Source of the DNA: a bacterium
Lineage (GTDB): Bacteria > Auribacterota > UBA3054 > JAPLST01
Assembly: GCA_026417575.1 (NCBI GenBank)
Contig: JAOACZ010000199.1
Coordinates: 1-58,411 of the forward strand
Direction of reading: 5' to 3'
DNA length: 58,411 nucleotides
The notes beneath the pieces are model-generated. The model was not told the DNA's origin and made no database searches. It saw only the letters and a list, made by a program, of their open reading frames with translations. Of the stretch, positions 1-12,505 are shown one piece after another. Each line of letters starts with the position of its first letter. The first letter of the stretch is position 1. The position numbers and the translations under genes are program-made.

Positions 1-794
1 CCATCTACCTAATTGTCCCGATTATATCTCTTTCGTCTCACCTTGTCAAACTACCCCAGCCGCACGCGATTCATCTATAAGTCTCATGAGACTGCCAACC
101 GTCTTTGACTCGTCACCCATGCCACGCCTGAGTTTCCGCCGTAGAGGCATGCTCTGGTATTCACTGTGAGGGCATGTGATTCCGATGGCGTGGTGAATAT
201 CGAGAGTTTGCCGTGTACTGCTATGAGATTGCCCGTCCGTAACTCTCGGTCAACGACACCAAGGCACCCACTCTTGTTGGTCGTTCACCTTGTCAGCGAA
301 GTGAGCATAGGGACACGCAACAAGCTCTTTCACGGTCCCGACGTGCGCCTGTCACTAAACTTGGCGACACACCCAAGCCAGTGCCCACAAAAGGTGCTGG
401 CAGAAGATAGACCGACATGAGCACTGCACACAACAAGAAAGAAATGGTACTTTTATCCATCCATGCGGGCTTCCTGACGACGTTGACTGAAGTTACCGCA
501 ACACAGAAAATCGCTGAGGAACACACATTGCTCCACGATGATTATTGCACTCTCGACCGAGCTCGGGAGGCACAACTACCATCGCAAAGTTCTTGCCCGT
601 ACCATGCGCCATGTGGCCTGCCCGGTCGCCTCAGGGTTTCACCCGTTGAACAGCGAACTGTCCGGATACGCTAACACCACTGGCCCCAGCGAACGGTTAT
701 GATTCCGCTCCGTAGATGCCAACAAGTCGCTTCGGCACTACTGCATGCCAACGACGTTGCGCACCGTGGAGGAGATCAGATCGCAGTCAACTCG

Positions 795-3700
795 TCACGC
801 ACCCTTTGGTACGATCATGCGTCCACACCACCCAAACACTACTGGGACACAAACTGCCCACACAGCCGGCTCGGGTATGACTGCCACCACGATCGGCGCA
901 CTGGTGACCACCCCTGCGACGTTGCTTACGACGAATATATAGGTCCCCGCATCGGTACCCTGGGCAGCACTGAAAGCGAGTGAGTAATTAGTCGCGCCAA
1001 GAAGCTCTGTACCATCTTTCAGCCACTGCGCGAACGTGGCATTCATTACTCCCACACGTGCACCGCCCGCCATGCCCAGATCAATCACAATGTTAGTCGG
1101 CTGGCGTGTGATACGCGGTAAAAGCTCGCCTGCGTAGGCCAGCTCGAGCGCCCCAGCGTCGCGCCGCCCATTTGGCGGCACCCCGCGAAAATCAGCTAGC
1201 ATTGGGCCAGCAAACTGCCAGTCATAGAGCTCTTCGATCGTCGTCACTGCGTTCGTGAGCGTACCGCGCGCAACGCGCACAAATTCAATGTCACCCGCAA
1301 AATAATCCGCTATGGGCCCCCTGCCAACAATAAATGGCGCACTGTTGGTGATCCACACACCGGGTGTGGGGAGCGTGCCGACAGTTGCCCCGTTCGCCAG
1401 CACGCCATCCACATACATGTTCAGTCGAGACGGCACCGGGCGGTGATACTCAACCAGCACATGATGCCAGTCACCGTCATTCACGCGCACGCCACTGGTA
1501 CGGGCGCACGTGTCCGTTCCACCTAGAACTATCGCAAAACGTGCGCAGCCATTCGCGTCAATGCGTAAACTATACCCGGCAGACGCCACTTTGCACGCCA
1601 GCACGCCGCCAACATGGTCAGGAACGGTGCGGAAAAACACCTCGATGATGAACCCATTTGTACCAATGTCCAGTGATTTGTTGTACGGCCCGTTGCCGTT
1701 GCCCGAGAAATACTGGTTCGTGCCATTCAGCCGCACTGCGCCATGACACCAGTCCTCGAGCGGCCCGCTAATGAAGTTGCTGTTGGTGATGTTGACTCCC
1801 GTCAGCGGAAAGGTCGTTTTCGTGCGATAGGTGCTGCGCTCCGTCCAGTCAGCCACCATGTACCACGATTCGTCAATAACAATGGCTGGTGTGTTCGTGC
1901 TGCGAACAAAGTGCCATTCGCCCACGGTGGTGAAGAGCGCCCAGGGCACAAAATGCCGCACACCGAAATTAATAGCGGGTGACGTGGCGCGCGGACGCAT
2001 GTCGCCTGTGTCGGCGTTTTCAAAGATCAACCCATTAGTAGCCACACCCACGGCGCTAGCCGTGGCCTTGCGGGCGCGCAGTGCATTAGCGAACGCCGCA
2101 AGGGTACTGTAACTTGCGCCTCCGTATTCAAAGGTGCCAAATGTGGCCGTCTGTCGCCCGACCACGTTGTAATCGAACGCGAGCGTGTCATAATTGGCGC
2201 TGCTCGAGCTCACCGTATGATCAAAGACATAGGTCGTGTTGCTGTCAAGAATATTGCCGAGGTACTTGTTACGCCCGGCATCGCCTTCCTGGCGCCGGCT
2301 CAGCATGCGAAAACGAAAAACAGAGTTGTTGGCGATCGTGTTGAGATAGCCGATGACTTCTTGAAACCCCGGCCCAGCTTCCACATACTGATTGAGCAAG
2401 TACTGACGCGCGCCCCAGGCAATGTTGTTGAAATAATAGTTCTTGAACGATCCATCCAGGTAATATGCCCCCGCAAAGCGATTAGGTGCATAGTTCATAG
2501 GCCCAATGGGATTCCACGACACATTGTTGTAGACGTAAAAGGAACCACCCTGCCACGTTTCAATCGCCCCCCAATCGTTCGCACACAGCAAGGCGTGCTT
2601 CACCTTGTTATGGTGGATCAAAATCCGCGTGAGCGGCGCATCATAAGGCACGTTCAGCGTCGTCGTACTCGACTTCCCACCAAAAATAAATAACCCGGCG
2701 CCGCCCACTTCTTCAAGTATGTTACCGGCTATTTCCGCTACGCGCGGAAACTGAATATTCACCGTGTGATGGCCATTCACCCGATACGGCCGCAACCCAG
2801 TATTCCGAATGCGGTTACGCAGAATGCGCACACTGCCAAGTGAACCCGGTTTGACCGCTTGATTATACCCCGTGCCGTCCCACACATCAATCGCACCGTG
2901 GTCGCAGTAACGAATGTCATTGTCTGCCACAGTGATCCCGTCCATGCGATCCGTTGTCTGGTAGGCCCGGAAACGTACGGCCGCCGGCACATATTCAAAG
3001 CGGCAGTTGCGCACCGACAACCCCACCCCCGTGCCTTCAAAATGAATGGCCGCACTTTGTGTCGCAGGGTAATCTTCAAACTCGCGATAATGCAACGGCC
3101 AGTAGATGTTGACGAAGCGGAAGCTCAGCCCACTAATCTCGACATAATTCATCGTGCCAAGATACTTGTAAATGATGGAGATATGGCGCGCGGCTTCAAC
3201 AGTGACATTCGTGGGCGGAATATCTCCCGGTAGACGTACGTACAGGCGCCCGCTGCTCGCTCCAGTACGTTCGAACCAAAACTCTCCTGGAGAGTCTAGA
3301 TAGTGAGGCTTGTCTTCGATCCAATAGCGCTGGTGAATGATCATGGGTTGGCCAGAATCATTCCACCACGGTCCCTGAAAGACGATTCCCTTGCGGCCAG
3401 CATCGTACGCTTCGATCGGCGCGGCATATGGAGCGCTCATCAAGTTGCCCCATTCCGTCCAGACAAGCCCGCCCGTGTAATAGTTCGGATCGGGATTATC
3501 CAACTGGCCGGAATAGCCCCAGCGCAGATGGCGATTGCCACTGCCCGTGTTGGTGATCATGTGGCCCTGCCATAACCAGCAATTTTTTAGCGGATCCAGC
3601 GGATCAGTGATCGTCCAATCCGGCTCGCGCGCAAGCGCAAGGCGAGTGACGGCACCCGTAGCGTCCACCATGCACACCATCCGGGGTAGAAACGCCAGAT

Positions 3701-4223
3701 CTGCGTACCAGACACTGCTGGGCGACGGAATGGACGGATTCACGCCCCCAGGGCCTTGCGTCCAGTTAGTTACTTGCTCCGAACCGTACAGCCACGCTTC
3801 CCCCGTGCCCCAGTTCGGATCCGACGTGAGACGAATAGGATTGGCAGACGTCCCGGAGTTGTTGGGGAGCAGTTGTCCGCGATAGATCACGCCGCGTTTG
3901 AAAACGTAGGTATGCGCACCCCCACCACTGGCAGCAACCCCGCTAGCATTCGGATCCCATGGATGATGTTTCCACGCTGTGTTGGTGCTCAACCCGTCGT
4001 TAGCATCGTCGCCGTTTTCAAAATCAATGTACCGCACGGATACGCCAGGTGTGAAGACGAACGGCAGCGGTGCCCATTCCAGATCTCCCTGCGCTAGCAC
4101 AGTCGCCTGCGCTGTGTTCCATGAATATAATCCCGCCTCTACACAGAGTCCCCCACTCAGCACGAGGCACAATCCAATCCGGCAGACCACGGAGTATGGC
4201 TTTCTGAAGTAGTTGACCGTCAT
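795..4223 (-). CDS. Secreted right-handed beta-helix protein with LamG/concanavalin-like and Ig-like regions and a C-terminal PEP-CTERM signal
   Basis: 1142 aa ORF; N-terminal signal-like hydrophobic stretch; beta-helix-like repeats (ISGLSFRFVNIYW, VADNDIRYCDHGAIDVWDG); LamG-like segment (GFIIEVFFRTVPDHVGGVLACKV); Ig-like (ITRQPTNIVIDLG...GTYIFVVSNVAG); C-terminus IPEPAVWAVCVPVVFGWCGRMIVPKGA. GAGGAGC SD upstream of ATG. Confidence 0.85.
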   Translation of the reverse strand: MTVNYFRKPYSVVCRIGLCLVLSGGLCVEAGLYSWNTAQATVLAQGDLEWAPLPFVFTPGVSVRYIDFENGDDANDGLSTNTAWKHHPWDPNASGVAASGGGAHTYVFKRGVIYRGQLLPNNSGTSANPIRLTSDPNWGTGEAWLYGSEQVTNWTQGPGGVNPSIPSPSSVWYADLAFLPRMVCMVDATGAVTRLALAREPDWTITDPLDPLKNCWLWQGHMITNTGSGNRHLRWGYSGQLDNPDPNYYTGGLVWTEWGNLMSAPYAAPIEAYDAGRKGIVFQGPWWNDSGQPMIIHQRYWIEDKPHYLDSPGEFWFERTGASSGRLYVRLPGDIPPTNVTVEAARHISIIYKYLGTMNYVEISGLSFRFVNIYWPLHYREFEDYPATQSAAIHFEGTGVGLSVRNCRFEYVPAAVRFRAYQTTDRMDGITVADNDIRYCDHGAIDVWDGTGYNQAVKPGSLGSVRILRNRIRNTGLRPYRVNGHHTVNIQFPRVAEIAGNILEEVGGAGLFIFGGKSSTTTLNVPYDAPLTRILIHHNKVKHALLCANDWGAIETWQGGSFYVYNNVSWNPIGPMNYAPNRFAGAYYLDGSFKNYYFNNIAWGARQYLLNQYVEAGPGFQEVIGYLNTIANNSVFRFRMLSRRQEGDAGRNKYLGNILDSNTTYVFDHTVSSSSANYDTLAFDYNVVGRQTATFGTFEYGGASYSTLAAFANALRARKATASAVGVATNGLIFENADTGDMRPRATSPAINFGVRHFVPWALFTTVGEWHFVRSTNTPAIVIDESWYMVADWTERSTYRTKTTFPLTGVNITNSNFISGPLEDWCHGAVRLNGTNQYFSGNGNGPYNKSLDIGTNGFIIEVFFRTVPDHVGGVLACKVASAGYSLRIDANGCARFAIVLGGTDTCARTSGVRVNDGDWHHVLVEYHRPVPSRLNMYVDGVLANGATVGTLPTPGVWITNSAPFIVGRGPIADYFAGDIEFVRVARGTLTNAVTTIEELYDWQFAGPMLADFRGVPPNGRRDAGALELAYAGELLPRITRQPTNIVIDLGMAGGARVGVMNATFAQWLKDGTELLGATNYSLAFSAAQGTDAGTYIFVVSNVAGVVTSAPIVVAVIPEPAVWAVCVPVVFGWCGRMIVPKGA

Positions 4224-4241
4224 GTGGCGCTCCTCAGGTAT

Positions 4242-4270
4242 ATCTTAATTGTACCATAATTGCCGGTCAA
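4242..4270 (-). promoter_or_regulatory. Sigma70-like promoter TTGACC-N17-TAAGAT upstream of the beta-helix PEP-CTERM gene
   Basis: Minus-strand reading TTGACC GGCAATTATGGTACAAT TAAGAT, 18 nt before the ATG at 4223. Confidence 0.5.
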
Positions 4271-4569
4271 TAAAGGAAAAAATGTGTATTTTCACGCATA
4301 AACAAGCTGTGCGTTCTGTTCATGCCCGCTTCACTATTCGAGGTGATTACTTATCACGTTCTGCACGGCACGAACCTAGGTCACTTCTCACCTGGCGTTC
4401 CCCGCCACCCGTCTGACGAATTCTTATGGTTGCCACACCAATCGAGACACGCACGGCACCACGGCACCTGTCGCACGAAGTGCAGACACGCGCTAGGTGA
4501 GGGCTGAAAGAAACCTAGTCTGCTTTGTTCTCGGACGGGAACGAAGCTGAAGAAAAGTTCACACTGAGG

Positions 4570-5094
4570 CTAGTCACGTCCACCGCAGACTACTCTCAGG
4601 TCACTTGCAGGTACCCATGCGATAACCTTGCCCTGTGCGTCACACAACTGCAGCGAACCGTCGCTAGTGGTCATAGCCGTGCCAAGGAGTGTACTCTGCT
4701 GATCGCGCAGTTCGCAGCGTGTGGGCGCGACGCGGATCAGCGAGACCGGTATGCTGCCCCCATCCTGCAGCGGTATGTGCAACACCGCGTTCGTTGGATT
4801 CAGAAGCTCAAACCCCATACCATCGCGTGTCGCTCGCCCTGAACTGGCTATCACTTGCCGTCCAGATAGGTACTCAATCGTGTTGATGATGACTCCGTCC
4901 ACAATCATGCAGGCCTGATAAACAGGGAGGATTACCAACAGCCACATGATGAGCGATTGGCCGACGCGGTGATGCGTAACCGAACCATTCCAATCGTAAA
5001 GCGTGTTCGTCAGGGGGAAGCGTCCGTAACATCCTACTAGCACAGCGCATGATATACCTATCGCACCCCATTTCCGCCAATGAAACGAACGCAT
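4570..5094 (-). CDS. DUF3332-like small lipoprotein/membrane protein
   Basis: 174 aa; CYGRFPLTNTLYDWNGSV... and IIPVYxxC-type membrane segment match the DUF3332 pattern; GGAGG SD upstream of ATG. Confidence 0.6.
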   Translation of the reverse strand: MRSFHWRKWGAIGISCAVLVGCYGRFPLTNTLYDWNGSVTHHRVGQSLIMWLLVILPVYQACMIVDGVIINTIEYLSGRQVIASSGRATRDGMGFELLNPTNAVLHIPLQDGGSIPVSLIRVAPTRCELRDQQSTLLGTAMTTSDGSLQLCDAQGKVIAWVPASDLRVVCGGRD

Positions 5095-5127
5095 AACCCC
5101 TCCTTTTTACTGTTACATGGAATTTCG

Positions 5128-8100
5128 CTATTTGCCGCAGCAATGTTTGTATTTCTTCCCGCTCCCGCACGGGCACGGCTCATTGCGCCCAACTTTCGGA
5201 CGTGTACGAATAACCGTGTGCGGACGTGCTGGCCCGCCTGCCCCGCTATACGCCACATCGGCCATGTGCAGCTGCATCTCACGCGCCGAAAGGCCACGCG
5301 CCCCCGCAATGGCCGCCTCTGCTGCCAACGCTTCTGCAGGCGTATGTGCACGACTGAGGTCGTCGTAACTATACGACGCGCGTGACAGGTCAACCAGTTG
5401 CTGCACCCGCTCGGGCACCGTCGTCAGAGCAAACACATTGCTGGCTACTTCCCCAGCCAAATTCTCCATCATTGTGGTAAAGAGAGTGTGCGCTTCCTTC
5501 TTGTACTCCAACAATGGATCGCGCTGGCCGTACGAGCGCAAATACACTGATTCCCGCAAACTATCCATCTCGTACAAATGGTCTTTCCAGTATTTATCAA
5601 TCGTAGTCAAAAATACAAAACGCTCGAGGCGGCGTACGTTTTCTGCTCCCTCGATCGCGCACTTGCGCTCGTAGGCGGCGAAAACCGCATCGCGCACATA
5701 CGCATGGAGGGCCTGCGGGTCGCGTACGCGTTGTTTGACGTCCTCGGGGTTCAGACGTACAGGGAAACGCAGCAACACTGCCGCGAGGAATTCACGCACA
5801 TCCTCTTCTGTGAAACGCTCTTTTTCGGCGCGCTGCGCCATAAAGTCATCTACAATATTGCCCGCGGTGTCATCCAAAAATTGCAACACATCGGCGTGAA
5901 TATCGTCGGCTTGCAACAAGCGGGCACGGAAATTGTAAATAATCGCGCGCTGCTTGTTCATCACGTCGTCAAACTCAAGTGTGTGTTTGCGAATGCCAAA
6001 GTTGCGCTGTTCAACCCGCTTCTGCGCGTTCTCAATCGAACGGTTGAGCAGCGGATGTTCAAGCGGCTCGCCTTCTTTCATGCCCATACGCTCCATGATG
6101 CGCGCGATGCGCTCCGAGCCAAACAAGCGCATTAAGTCATCTTCGAGCGAGACGTAAAACCGCGAAGAACCTGGATCGCCCTGCCGTCCTGCCCGCCCGC
6201 GAAGCTGTCGGTCGATCCGCCGCGATTCATGCCGCTCTGTACCGATAATGTGAAGACCACCTAACTCCGCCACCCCCGGCCCTAGCTTGATATCCGTCCC
6301 ACGCCCGGCCATGTTTGTGGCAATGGTCACCGCACCGCGTTGACCAGCTTGCGCGACGATCTCTGCCTCTCGCTCGTGATGCTTGGCGTTCAACACGCTG
6401 TGCGAAATCCCCCGGCGTTGAAGCATGCGACTTAAAATTTCCGACTGATCGACCGTAATCGTCCCCACCAAGACTGGCTGCCCACGCGCGTGACACGCCG
6501 CAATTTCTTCTATCACCGCATTGTACTTCTCGCGGCGCGTCTTGTAGATCACATCATTGTAATCTTTACGAATGCACGGCTTGTGGGTGGGAATGACTAC
6601 GCAATCCAGCTTGTAGATCTGGTGAAACTCCTCTGCCTCCGTCTCGGCCGTCCCTGTCATGCCAGCCAGTTTCTCGTACAAGCGGAAATAGTTTTGAATC
6701 GTAATGGTCGCATAGGTTTGCGTCTCCGCTTCGATCTTGACCCCTTCCTTGGCCTCGAGGGCGCTGTGCAAGCCGTCCGAGTATCGTCGACCTGGCAGAA
6801 TGCGCCCCGTAAATTCGTCCACGATCAACACCCGGTTGTCTTGCACAACGTAGTCAACATCCTTTTCAAACAAGGTGTAGGCACGCAGAAGTTGCGAGAG
6901 GTTGTGTAAACGTTCGCTGGTCTCTTGATACTTCTGCTGCAGCGAGGCTTTCAGTTGGGCCTTTTCGTTCAACGTCAACGTGTCGTCATCCTCAATTCGC
7001 TGCATCTCGCCAACAATGTCAGGGAGGACAAAGCGATCCTTGTCGCGCGGCGAAAGTTCGGCCAGACCCTTGTCCGTCAGATGCACTTCGTTGCTGCGCT
7101 CGTCCATCGCGAAATACAGATCTTCAAGTATCTGATGCATTTCGCGCCGACGCATATCCGCAATCAAATCCGCATGCACCCGGTCAATCAACTTGCGATT
7201 TCTCGGCTCCTCCAACAGCTTGAGCAGTTGCCGATGCTTCGGCATGCCTTTCTGCACAATGTACATGAGCCGACCCGCACGATACGCGTTGTCGTCGTCG
7301 CCTTTTTCCAGTAAATCACGCGCGTCACGCAGCAGATTGTTGCATAGCTGGCGTTGCTTGTCCACCAGAGACTCAACGAGCGGCTTGATCTCTAAGTATG
7401 TCTGCGCGCGGCTGTATCCCACGGGACCGGAAATAATTAACGGTGTCCGCGCCTCATCAATCAAAATCGAGTCCACTTCGTCCACAATAGCGTAGTAGTG
7501 GCCGCGCTGCACCATGTCTTCCTTCCGCATCGCCATCCCGTGATCGCGGAGGTAGTCAAACCCAAACTCGCTGTTCGTCCCGTACGTGATGTCACACGCG
7601 TATTGCGCACGCCGTTCATTCGGGCCCATCTGATTCTGAATGCACCCCACCGTCAGTCCAAGGAAGCGATACACCGGGCCATTCCACTGCGCATCACGAC
7701 GTGCCAGGTAGTCATTCACCGTTACAATGTGCGCGCCGCGCCCGAGTAGCGCGTTCAAGTACAACGGCATCACCGAAACTAAGGTCTTCCCTTCCCCTGT
7801 GGCCATCTCGGCAATCGCACCACGATGCAGCACAATCGCCCCAAGCATCTGCACGTCGTAGGGTATCATGTTCCACGTATATGGATGGCCGCAGATCTCC
7901 CATGACGCCCCACACAAGCGTCGGCACGCATTTTTTACCACCGCAAATGCCTCGACCATCAAATCGTCAAGCGTGGCACCGTGCGCCAGGCGATCACGAA
8001 ACTCCTCCGTCTTGGCTTGCAACGCGCTGTCAGATAGCTGCTGGTACTGCTCCTCGAGTGCGTTGATCTGATGCACGATGGGCCACAACCTTTTCAGTAT

Positions 8101-8148
8101 GCGTTGGTTGCGGCTCCCTATGATTTTCCGGATGATCCAGTTATACAT
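5128..8148 (-). CDS. secA: Preprotein translocase ATPase SecA
   Basis: 1006 aa; [10 protein letters not shown] Walker [46 protein letters not shown]-terminal SEC-C zinc motif [26 protein letters not shown]. Confidence 0.98.
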   Translation of the reverse strand: MYNWIIRKIIGSRNQRILKRLWPIVHQINALEEQYQQLSDSALQAKTEEFRDRLAHGATLDDLMVEAFAVVKNACRRLCGASWEICGHPYTWNMIPYDVQMLGAIVLHRGAIAEMATGEGKTLVSVMPLYLNALLGRGAHIVTVNDYLARRDAQWNGPVYRFLGLTVGCIQNQMGPNERRAQYACDITYGTNSEFGFDYLRDHGMAMRKEDMVQRGHYYAIVDEVDSILIDEARTPLIISGPVGYSRAQTYLEIKPLVESLVDKQRQLCNNLLRDARDLLEKGDDDNAYRAGRLMYIVQKGMPKHRQLLKLLEEPRNRKLIDRVHADLIADMRRREMHQILEDLYFAMDERSNEVHLTDKGLAELSPRDKDRFVLPDIVGEMQRIEDDDTLTLNEKAQLKASLQQKYQETSERLHNLSQLLRAYTLFEKDVDYVVQDNRVLIVDEFTGRILPGRRYSDGLHSALEAKEGVKIEAETQTYATITIQNYFRLYEKLAGMTGTAETEAEEFHQIYKLDCVVIPTHKPCIRKDYNDVIYKTRREKYNAVIEEIAACHARGQPVLVGTITVDQSEILSRMLQRRGISHSVLNAKHHEREAEIVAQAGQRGAVTIATNMAGRGTDIKLGPGVAELGGLHIIGTERHESRRIDRQLRGRAGRQGDPGSSRFYVSLEDDLMRLFGSERIARIMERMGMKEGEPLEHPLLNRSIENAQKRVEQRNFGIRKHTLEFDDVMNKQRAIIYNFRARLLQADDIHADVLQFLDDTAGNIVDDFMAQRAEKERFTEEDVREFLAAVLLRFPVRLNPEDVKQRVRDPQALHAYVRDAVFAAYERKCAIEGAENVRRLERFVFLTTIDKYWKDHLYEMDSLRESVYLRSYGQRDPLLEYKKEAHTLFTTMMENLAGEVASNVFALTTVPERVQQLVDLSRASYSYDDLSRAHTPAEALAAEAAIAGARGLSAREMQLHMADVAYSGAGGPARPHTVIRTRPKVGRNEPCPCGSGKKYKHCCGK

Positions 8149-8181
8149 GCGTTCTCCTGCGAACCAGCTTCGTTCCCGTGG

Positions 8182-8901
8182 TTACCAACCAACAATCTCT
8201 GCCACGTGGGGTATTAATGGGCGCACTAACTGCTTGATGGCCTGTGCGTACTGCCTGATCTCCCACTGCGCACCTTCGTGGTCACGCAGTTCCAGAAAGT
8301 GCAGCAAGTTGTTGAGATCCACTGTGGCCCAAAATGTTGTCATTAAATTCTGTGGAAGAACACCTCGCGCCTGTTCGCGACACACACCCAAGGCTAACAA
8401 GCGTTGATATATCTCCAACGCGTGCCGATGCGCAGCATGCATAGCAGCACGCGCTTCCTCCTGCTTCTCCGCCGACAGTGTGTCCACCGAGGCTTGCCGA
8501 TTGTCAGCGCTCTGGGCGCGCACGTGCGGCGGTACATAAAACTCAATGTCTACCTCCGTATACCGCCGGCTGATCTCGTTGTACGACCAGGTGCGGTGCC
8601 GATGCCATTGACTACGCACAAAGAGTGGGCAGTGTACGATGAACGTGAACACCATGTGTTCAAGCGGGCTGGTGTGGCGGTGCTCGAGTAGATAGCGTAG
8701 CAAGGTCACGTCGCGCTCCGTCAAGCTACTCACCCGCTTCCCAAAAGAAACACGGGCAGCGTTCACCAATGTGGTCTCCGTGCCCAGCACATCCACCAGG
8801 CCTACCCAACCCTGCCCGCCTAGCACCTTCACATGACGCTCCGGCGGTATATTGGCGCTCGTCAACGTTCGATTTGTCTCCGTGCTCATTCGCTTCGCCA
8901 T
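8182..8901 (-). CDS. thyX: FAD-dependent thymidylate synthase ThyX
   Basis: ThyX motif RHRTWSYNEISRRYTE (RHRxxSxNExSxR) and overall 239 aa length. Confidence 0.95.
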   Translation of the reverse strand: MAKRMSTETNRTLTSANIPPERHVKVLGGQGWVGLVDVLGTETTLVNAARVSFGKRVSSLTERDVTLLRYLLEHRHTSPLEHMVFTFIVHCPLFVRSQWHRHRTWSYNEISRRYTEVDIEFYVPPHVRAQSADNRQASVDTLSAEKQEEARAAMHAAHRHALEIYQRLLALGVCREQARGVLPQNLMTTFWATVDLNNLLHFLELRDHEGAQWEIRQYAQAIKQLVRPLIPHVAEIVGW

Positions 8902-8967
8902 GTTTGATTGGCCACGCCCACCTCCCGTATACTGGCAAGTGTTGCTAGCGTGGTTAACTCGCTTAGT

Positions 8968-8996
8968 ATTGTAGCAGGAATATGCCAGGTTTGCAA
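8968..8996 (-). promoter_or_regulatory. Promoter TTGCAA-N17-TACAAT with extended -10 (TGC) upstream of thyX
   Basis: Hexamers and 17 nt spacer read on the minus strand about 65 nt before thyX. Confidence 0.5.
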
Positions 8997-9536
8997 TGTG
9001 AGAAACGTCTCAAGCCCAGCACGTCAATCGTAGCTAAGCAAGCCTCACGTGCAGCGTACTCTGCCCTAAATGGTGACCTTGACTGACCTAAGGCTGCTCG
9101 TCACACCCCAGGGGTCAATGAAATATATCCATTCCATAGTGCCAACCCTTATGAGACTACAGACGCCCGTGGCACCTTTCGACATATCCTTGTCTTTCTT
9201 ATCAGCGCCGCGCCCAAGAATAGTTGCTTGCCGTCCTTTGCGCTGCCCGCCCTCATCGGGCCAGCGTAACGTGCGTGAGAACGTCTAATGCAGACTTGGT
9301 AAGCCTACTGATGCCCTCAGGTGAGTCGAAAAAAGAACGGAAGGTCACATCTAGATCAACAACGACTGTCATTGAGCTTTAGCGGGCTGGCATTTGTTCC
9401 CTGCCGCGAGCGGCTGTTTCGACTTTACCTAGCTCAGTCACCAGCGGCGTTGTTTCTCTGGCACAGTAGGCATCATCACGTCGCGCAAGAGGATCCATTC
9501 CCCCAAACAGTTCAGCCGCTACCTTCGGTCGCTCTT

Positions 9537-10853
9537 TCAGATATACTGGTTGAGTACGTTCTCCAGCAGCTCCTGACGCCCACTGGCCAGTGCTGGTTCA
9601 CCATGTTCCAGTGTATATGCTTCCAGCGAGGCAAATGTCGCCGCTCCCGTCTCAATCTGCTTACCCAGTTCACTGTTCCACTCCGCGTAGCGTTGAGCAA
9701 TTGCCCGCTCGAACACCCCGTCCGCTAGCAGACGCGCGGCATTTTTCAGCCCGCGTGCAAACGCGTCCATCGCCCCAATATGCGCATAAAACAGATCCTC
9801 CGGATCAATGGACTGCCGCCGTACGTGCGCATCAAAGTTGAGACCGCCTGTGGTAAAGCCACCCGCTTTGAGGATCAGATACATCGCCAGTGTGGTCTCA
9901 TACAGATCCGTCGGAAACTGATCCGTGTCCCAGCCCAGTAACAAGTCCCCTCGATTCGCATCCACAGAGCCAAACATCCCGTGTGCAATCGCATACGCGA
10001 GCTCGTGATGGAAAGTGTGACCGGCGAGTGTTGCGTGGTTTGCTTCAATGTTGAATTTGAATTCCTTGACCAGCCCGTAATGCTGCAGAAATGCGTAACA
10101 CGCTGCTGCATCGGAGTCGTACTGATGCTTGGTCGGCTCCTTCGGCTTCGGCTCAATGTACAACGTCCCCTGGAAGCCGAGTTTTTTTTTGTACTCCACC
10201 GCCATATGCAGAAACCTCGCCAGGTGATCCAGCTCACGCTTCATGTCTGTATTCAAAAGCGTCTCGTACCCCTCACGTCCACCCCAAAAAACGTAGCCCT
10301 GCCCGCCGAGTTGATGCGTGATCTCCATCGCCTTCTTCACCTGTGCGGCCGCATACGCAAATACCGCCGGCGAAGGATTCGTAGCCGCGCCTGCCATGAA
10401 ACGCGGATGCGAAAATGCGTTCGTCGTGCCCCACAACAACCGCACGCCCGTGTCATTTTGCAACTTCTCCGCCAGCGCCACAATCTTGTCTAGTCGCTCG
10501 TTCGTTTCCGCTAACGTCGCCCCCTCTGGGGCAATGTCACGATCATGAAAACACCAAAAATTCACGCCAAGCTTCGTAAAAAATTCAAACGCCGCCCTGA
10601 GCGTATTCTCAGCCTGCTTCATGGGATTTTTGCTCTTCATGTACTCGCGCACAATCGTCGGCGCACCAAACATGTCAGCCCCCATCCCCTTAAACGTATG
10701 CCAGTAACATACTGCAAACCGCAAGTGCTCCGCCATCGTCTTCCCCATGATCACCTGATCTGCCTTGTAGTGGCGAAACGCAAGTGGATTATCCGACTCC
10801 GGACCTTCATAACGAATCTGCGGGATGGTGGGAAAAAATTGTTTCATGGTCAA
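9537..10853 (-). CDS. xylA: Xylose isomerase
   Basis: 438 aa; [55 protein letters not shown]. Confidence 0.97.
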   Translation of the reverse strand: MTMKQFFPTIPQIRYEGPESDNPLAFRHYKADQVIMGKTMAEHLRFAVCYWHTFKGMGADMFGAPTIVREYMKSKNPMKQAENTLRAAFEFFTKLGVNFWCFHDRDIAPEGATLAETNERLDKIVALAEKLQNDTGVRLLWGTTNAFSHPRFMAGAATNPSPAVFAYAAAQVKKAMEITHQLGGQGYVFWGGREGYETLLNTDMKRELDHLARFLHMAVEYKKKLGFQGTLYIEPKPKEPTKHQYDSDAAACYAFLQHYGLVKEFKFNIEANHATLAGHTFHHELAYAIAHGMFGSVDANRGDLLLGWDTDQFPTDLYETTLAMYLILKAGGFTTGGLNFDAHVRRQSIDPEDLFYAHIGAMDAFARGLKNAARLLADGVFERAIAQRYAEWNSELGKQIETGAATFASLEAYTLEHGEPALASGRQELLENVLNQYI

Positions 10854-10884
10854 CCTGGGCTCCTTTTGTTACCTATCGGATGTC

Positions 10885-12375
10885 TCAGGAAGCTACGCGT
10901 ATTGTAGTGTTTTCGGGTGCCGAAATCAAGAGCGAAAGGCGGTAGATCCTCCCAGGCGCGCGCACCGCATAACCGTCCGCGATCCGCCAGCCCGCCAACC
11001 ACACTACCCCCTCATCGCTTGCTACCACAGGAATACTGTCCCTTAGCACAGCGGGAATGTGTGCCGCACTGAGTAAGTCCTTTATCTTATGCCGCGGACC
11101 ATGCACCGGCTGGTAGTGTTCCCCCGGACGTCGTGCGCGCACACTTACGCGCATACCAGGCTGCAACGTCGCGTACTGCACCATGCACACTGGCCGTCCT
11201 AAGACTGCTTCGTGCCAACCTTCCCCGTTGTCTGAGCTTGCCTCACCTCGCGTTGATACTTCCTCTATGCTCATCTTCATAGATGCGAAAAGCGTTGTCG
11301 CCCCCGGCACCTCCAACTGGTGCGGATGGATCGGAGAGGGCTTCACTCCCATGAGCAAATGACCATACGCCTTCTCTGCAAACAATGGGTGAGGAAGCGG
11401 CTCCCCTAAGCTCCTGGCAGAGCCCGTCACATACTCACGCAATCTTTCAATCCTCTCAAACGACGCCGGCACCGGCTCCTCCCCAACTAGCAACGACAAA
11501 AGGTGATACACGAGCGCCCGTTGAACTGCCGGTGGAAGCATCGCAAATGCCTCCAGAGGAAACAACCACCCGAGAAAACTGCGCACCCCAAAATGACGGA
11601 ACAATTCTTCCGCACGCGCGGCAAGGTACTCTTCCGCATCTCGCGCAATTGCCGCGCTGGCACAAAGGCGCCTCACTACATCCGGGTACCGACTAGCAAG
11701 CCGCGGCAAAATTTCATGCCGCACCCAATTGCGATCCATGCGCTGATCCTTATTTGAGTGATCCACACACACTTGTAAGCTGTGCGCCACAACGTAGGCG
11801 TGAACCACATCCCGGGGGATCTCGAGCCAGGGACGGATAATCGTCACGCCCCGAAACTGCGTAATCGGACGAATACCCCCTATGCCTCGCATCCCCGCCC
11901 CGCGCAGAAGCCGTAATAATACTGTCTCGGCTTGGTCATCCGCATGATGTGCAAGTACCACGGCCGTCGCTTCGTTCGCCCGTGCGACCTCGCAAAACCA
12001 GCGAAAACGGCAACGCCGCGCTGCATCCTCGAGCGAAAGGCGCTGCGCCCGCGCATAGGCATTGACATCCGCCTCTCCGCACACATATGCTACGCGCCGC
12101 GCAGCACACCATTCCGCACAAGCCGCCGCGTCCGCGTCACTCGCTGCCCCGCGCAGATGGTGATTGAAGTGCGCTGCAATCACCCGCACCGGTACTTCCT
12201 CCGCCAGACGCATAAATACGTGGAGCAAGGCTGTCGAGTCCGGCCCCCCAGAGTAGCCCACGACGTACGTCCCCCCGGGTCGGACGTGGCGCCGCACCGC
12301 CTCAGTTAGTGTATCGTAGCTCAGCCGTTGTGTCACAACGCTACTACTTGGCACAAAACAACGCTTAAGCAGCAA
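10885..12375 (-). CDS. tilS: tRNA(Ile)-lysidine synthase TilS
   Basis: GYSGGPDSTALLH PP-loop motif, HFNHHLRG, LAHHADDQAETVLLRLLRGAG; TilS C-terminal domain present. Confidence 0.93.
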   Translation of the reverse strand: MLLKRCFVPSSSVVTQRLSYDTLTEAVRRHVRPGGTYVVGYSGGPDSTALLHVFMRLAEEVPVRVIAAHFNHHLRGAASDADAAACAEWCAARRVAYVCGEADVNAYARAQRLSLEDAARRCRFRWFCEVARANEATAVVLAHHADDQAETVLLRLLRGAGMRGIGGIRPITQFRGVTIIRPWLEIPRDVVHAYVVAHSLQVCVDHSNKDQRMDRNWVRHEILPRLASRYPDVVRRLCASAAIARDAEEYLAARAEELFRHFGVRSFLGWLFPLEAFAMLPPAVQRALVYHLLSLLVGEEPVPASFERIERLREYVTGSARSLGEPLPHPLFAEKAYGHLLMGVKPSPIHPHQLEVPGATTLFASMKMSIEEVSTRGEASSDNGEGWHEAVLGRPVCMVQYATLQPGMRVSVRARRPGEHYQPVHGPRHKIKDLLSAAHIPAVLRDSIPVVASDEGVVWLAGWRIADGYAVRAPGRIYRLSLLISAPENTTIRVAS

Positions 12376-12505
12376 TCACGCTCTGGCCGATCGTCCGCGT
12401 GTGCTACCCAAATCGCGTTTTCACCTGGCGCTGGTGGAGGATTGCTCTCTCCTCTGTGCGCGTCGCGCAAGTTATCAGCGTTCTCGTCTCGCGATCCCGC
12501 ACTAT

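Noticed and set aside
1-794. Short ORFs at the contig start
   Set aside because: No recognisable domains or SD sites; left unannotated.
2217-2693. 158-aa plus-strand ORF within the beta-helix gene
   Set aside because: Shadow ORF opposite a convincing 1142-aa CDS.
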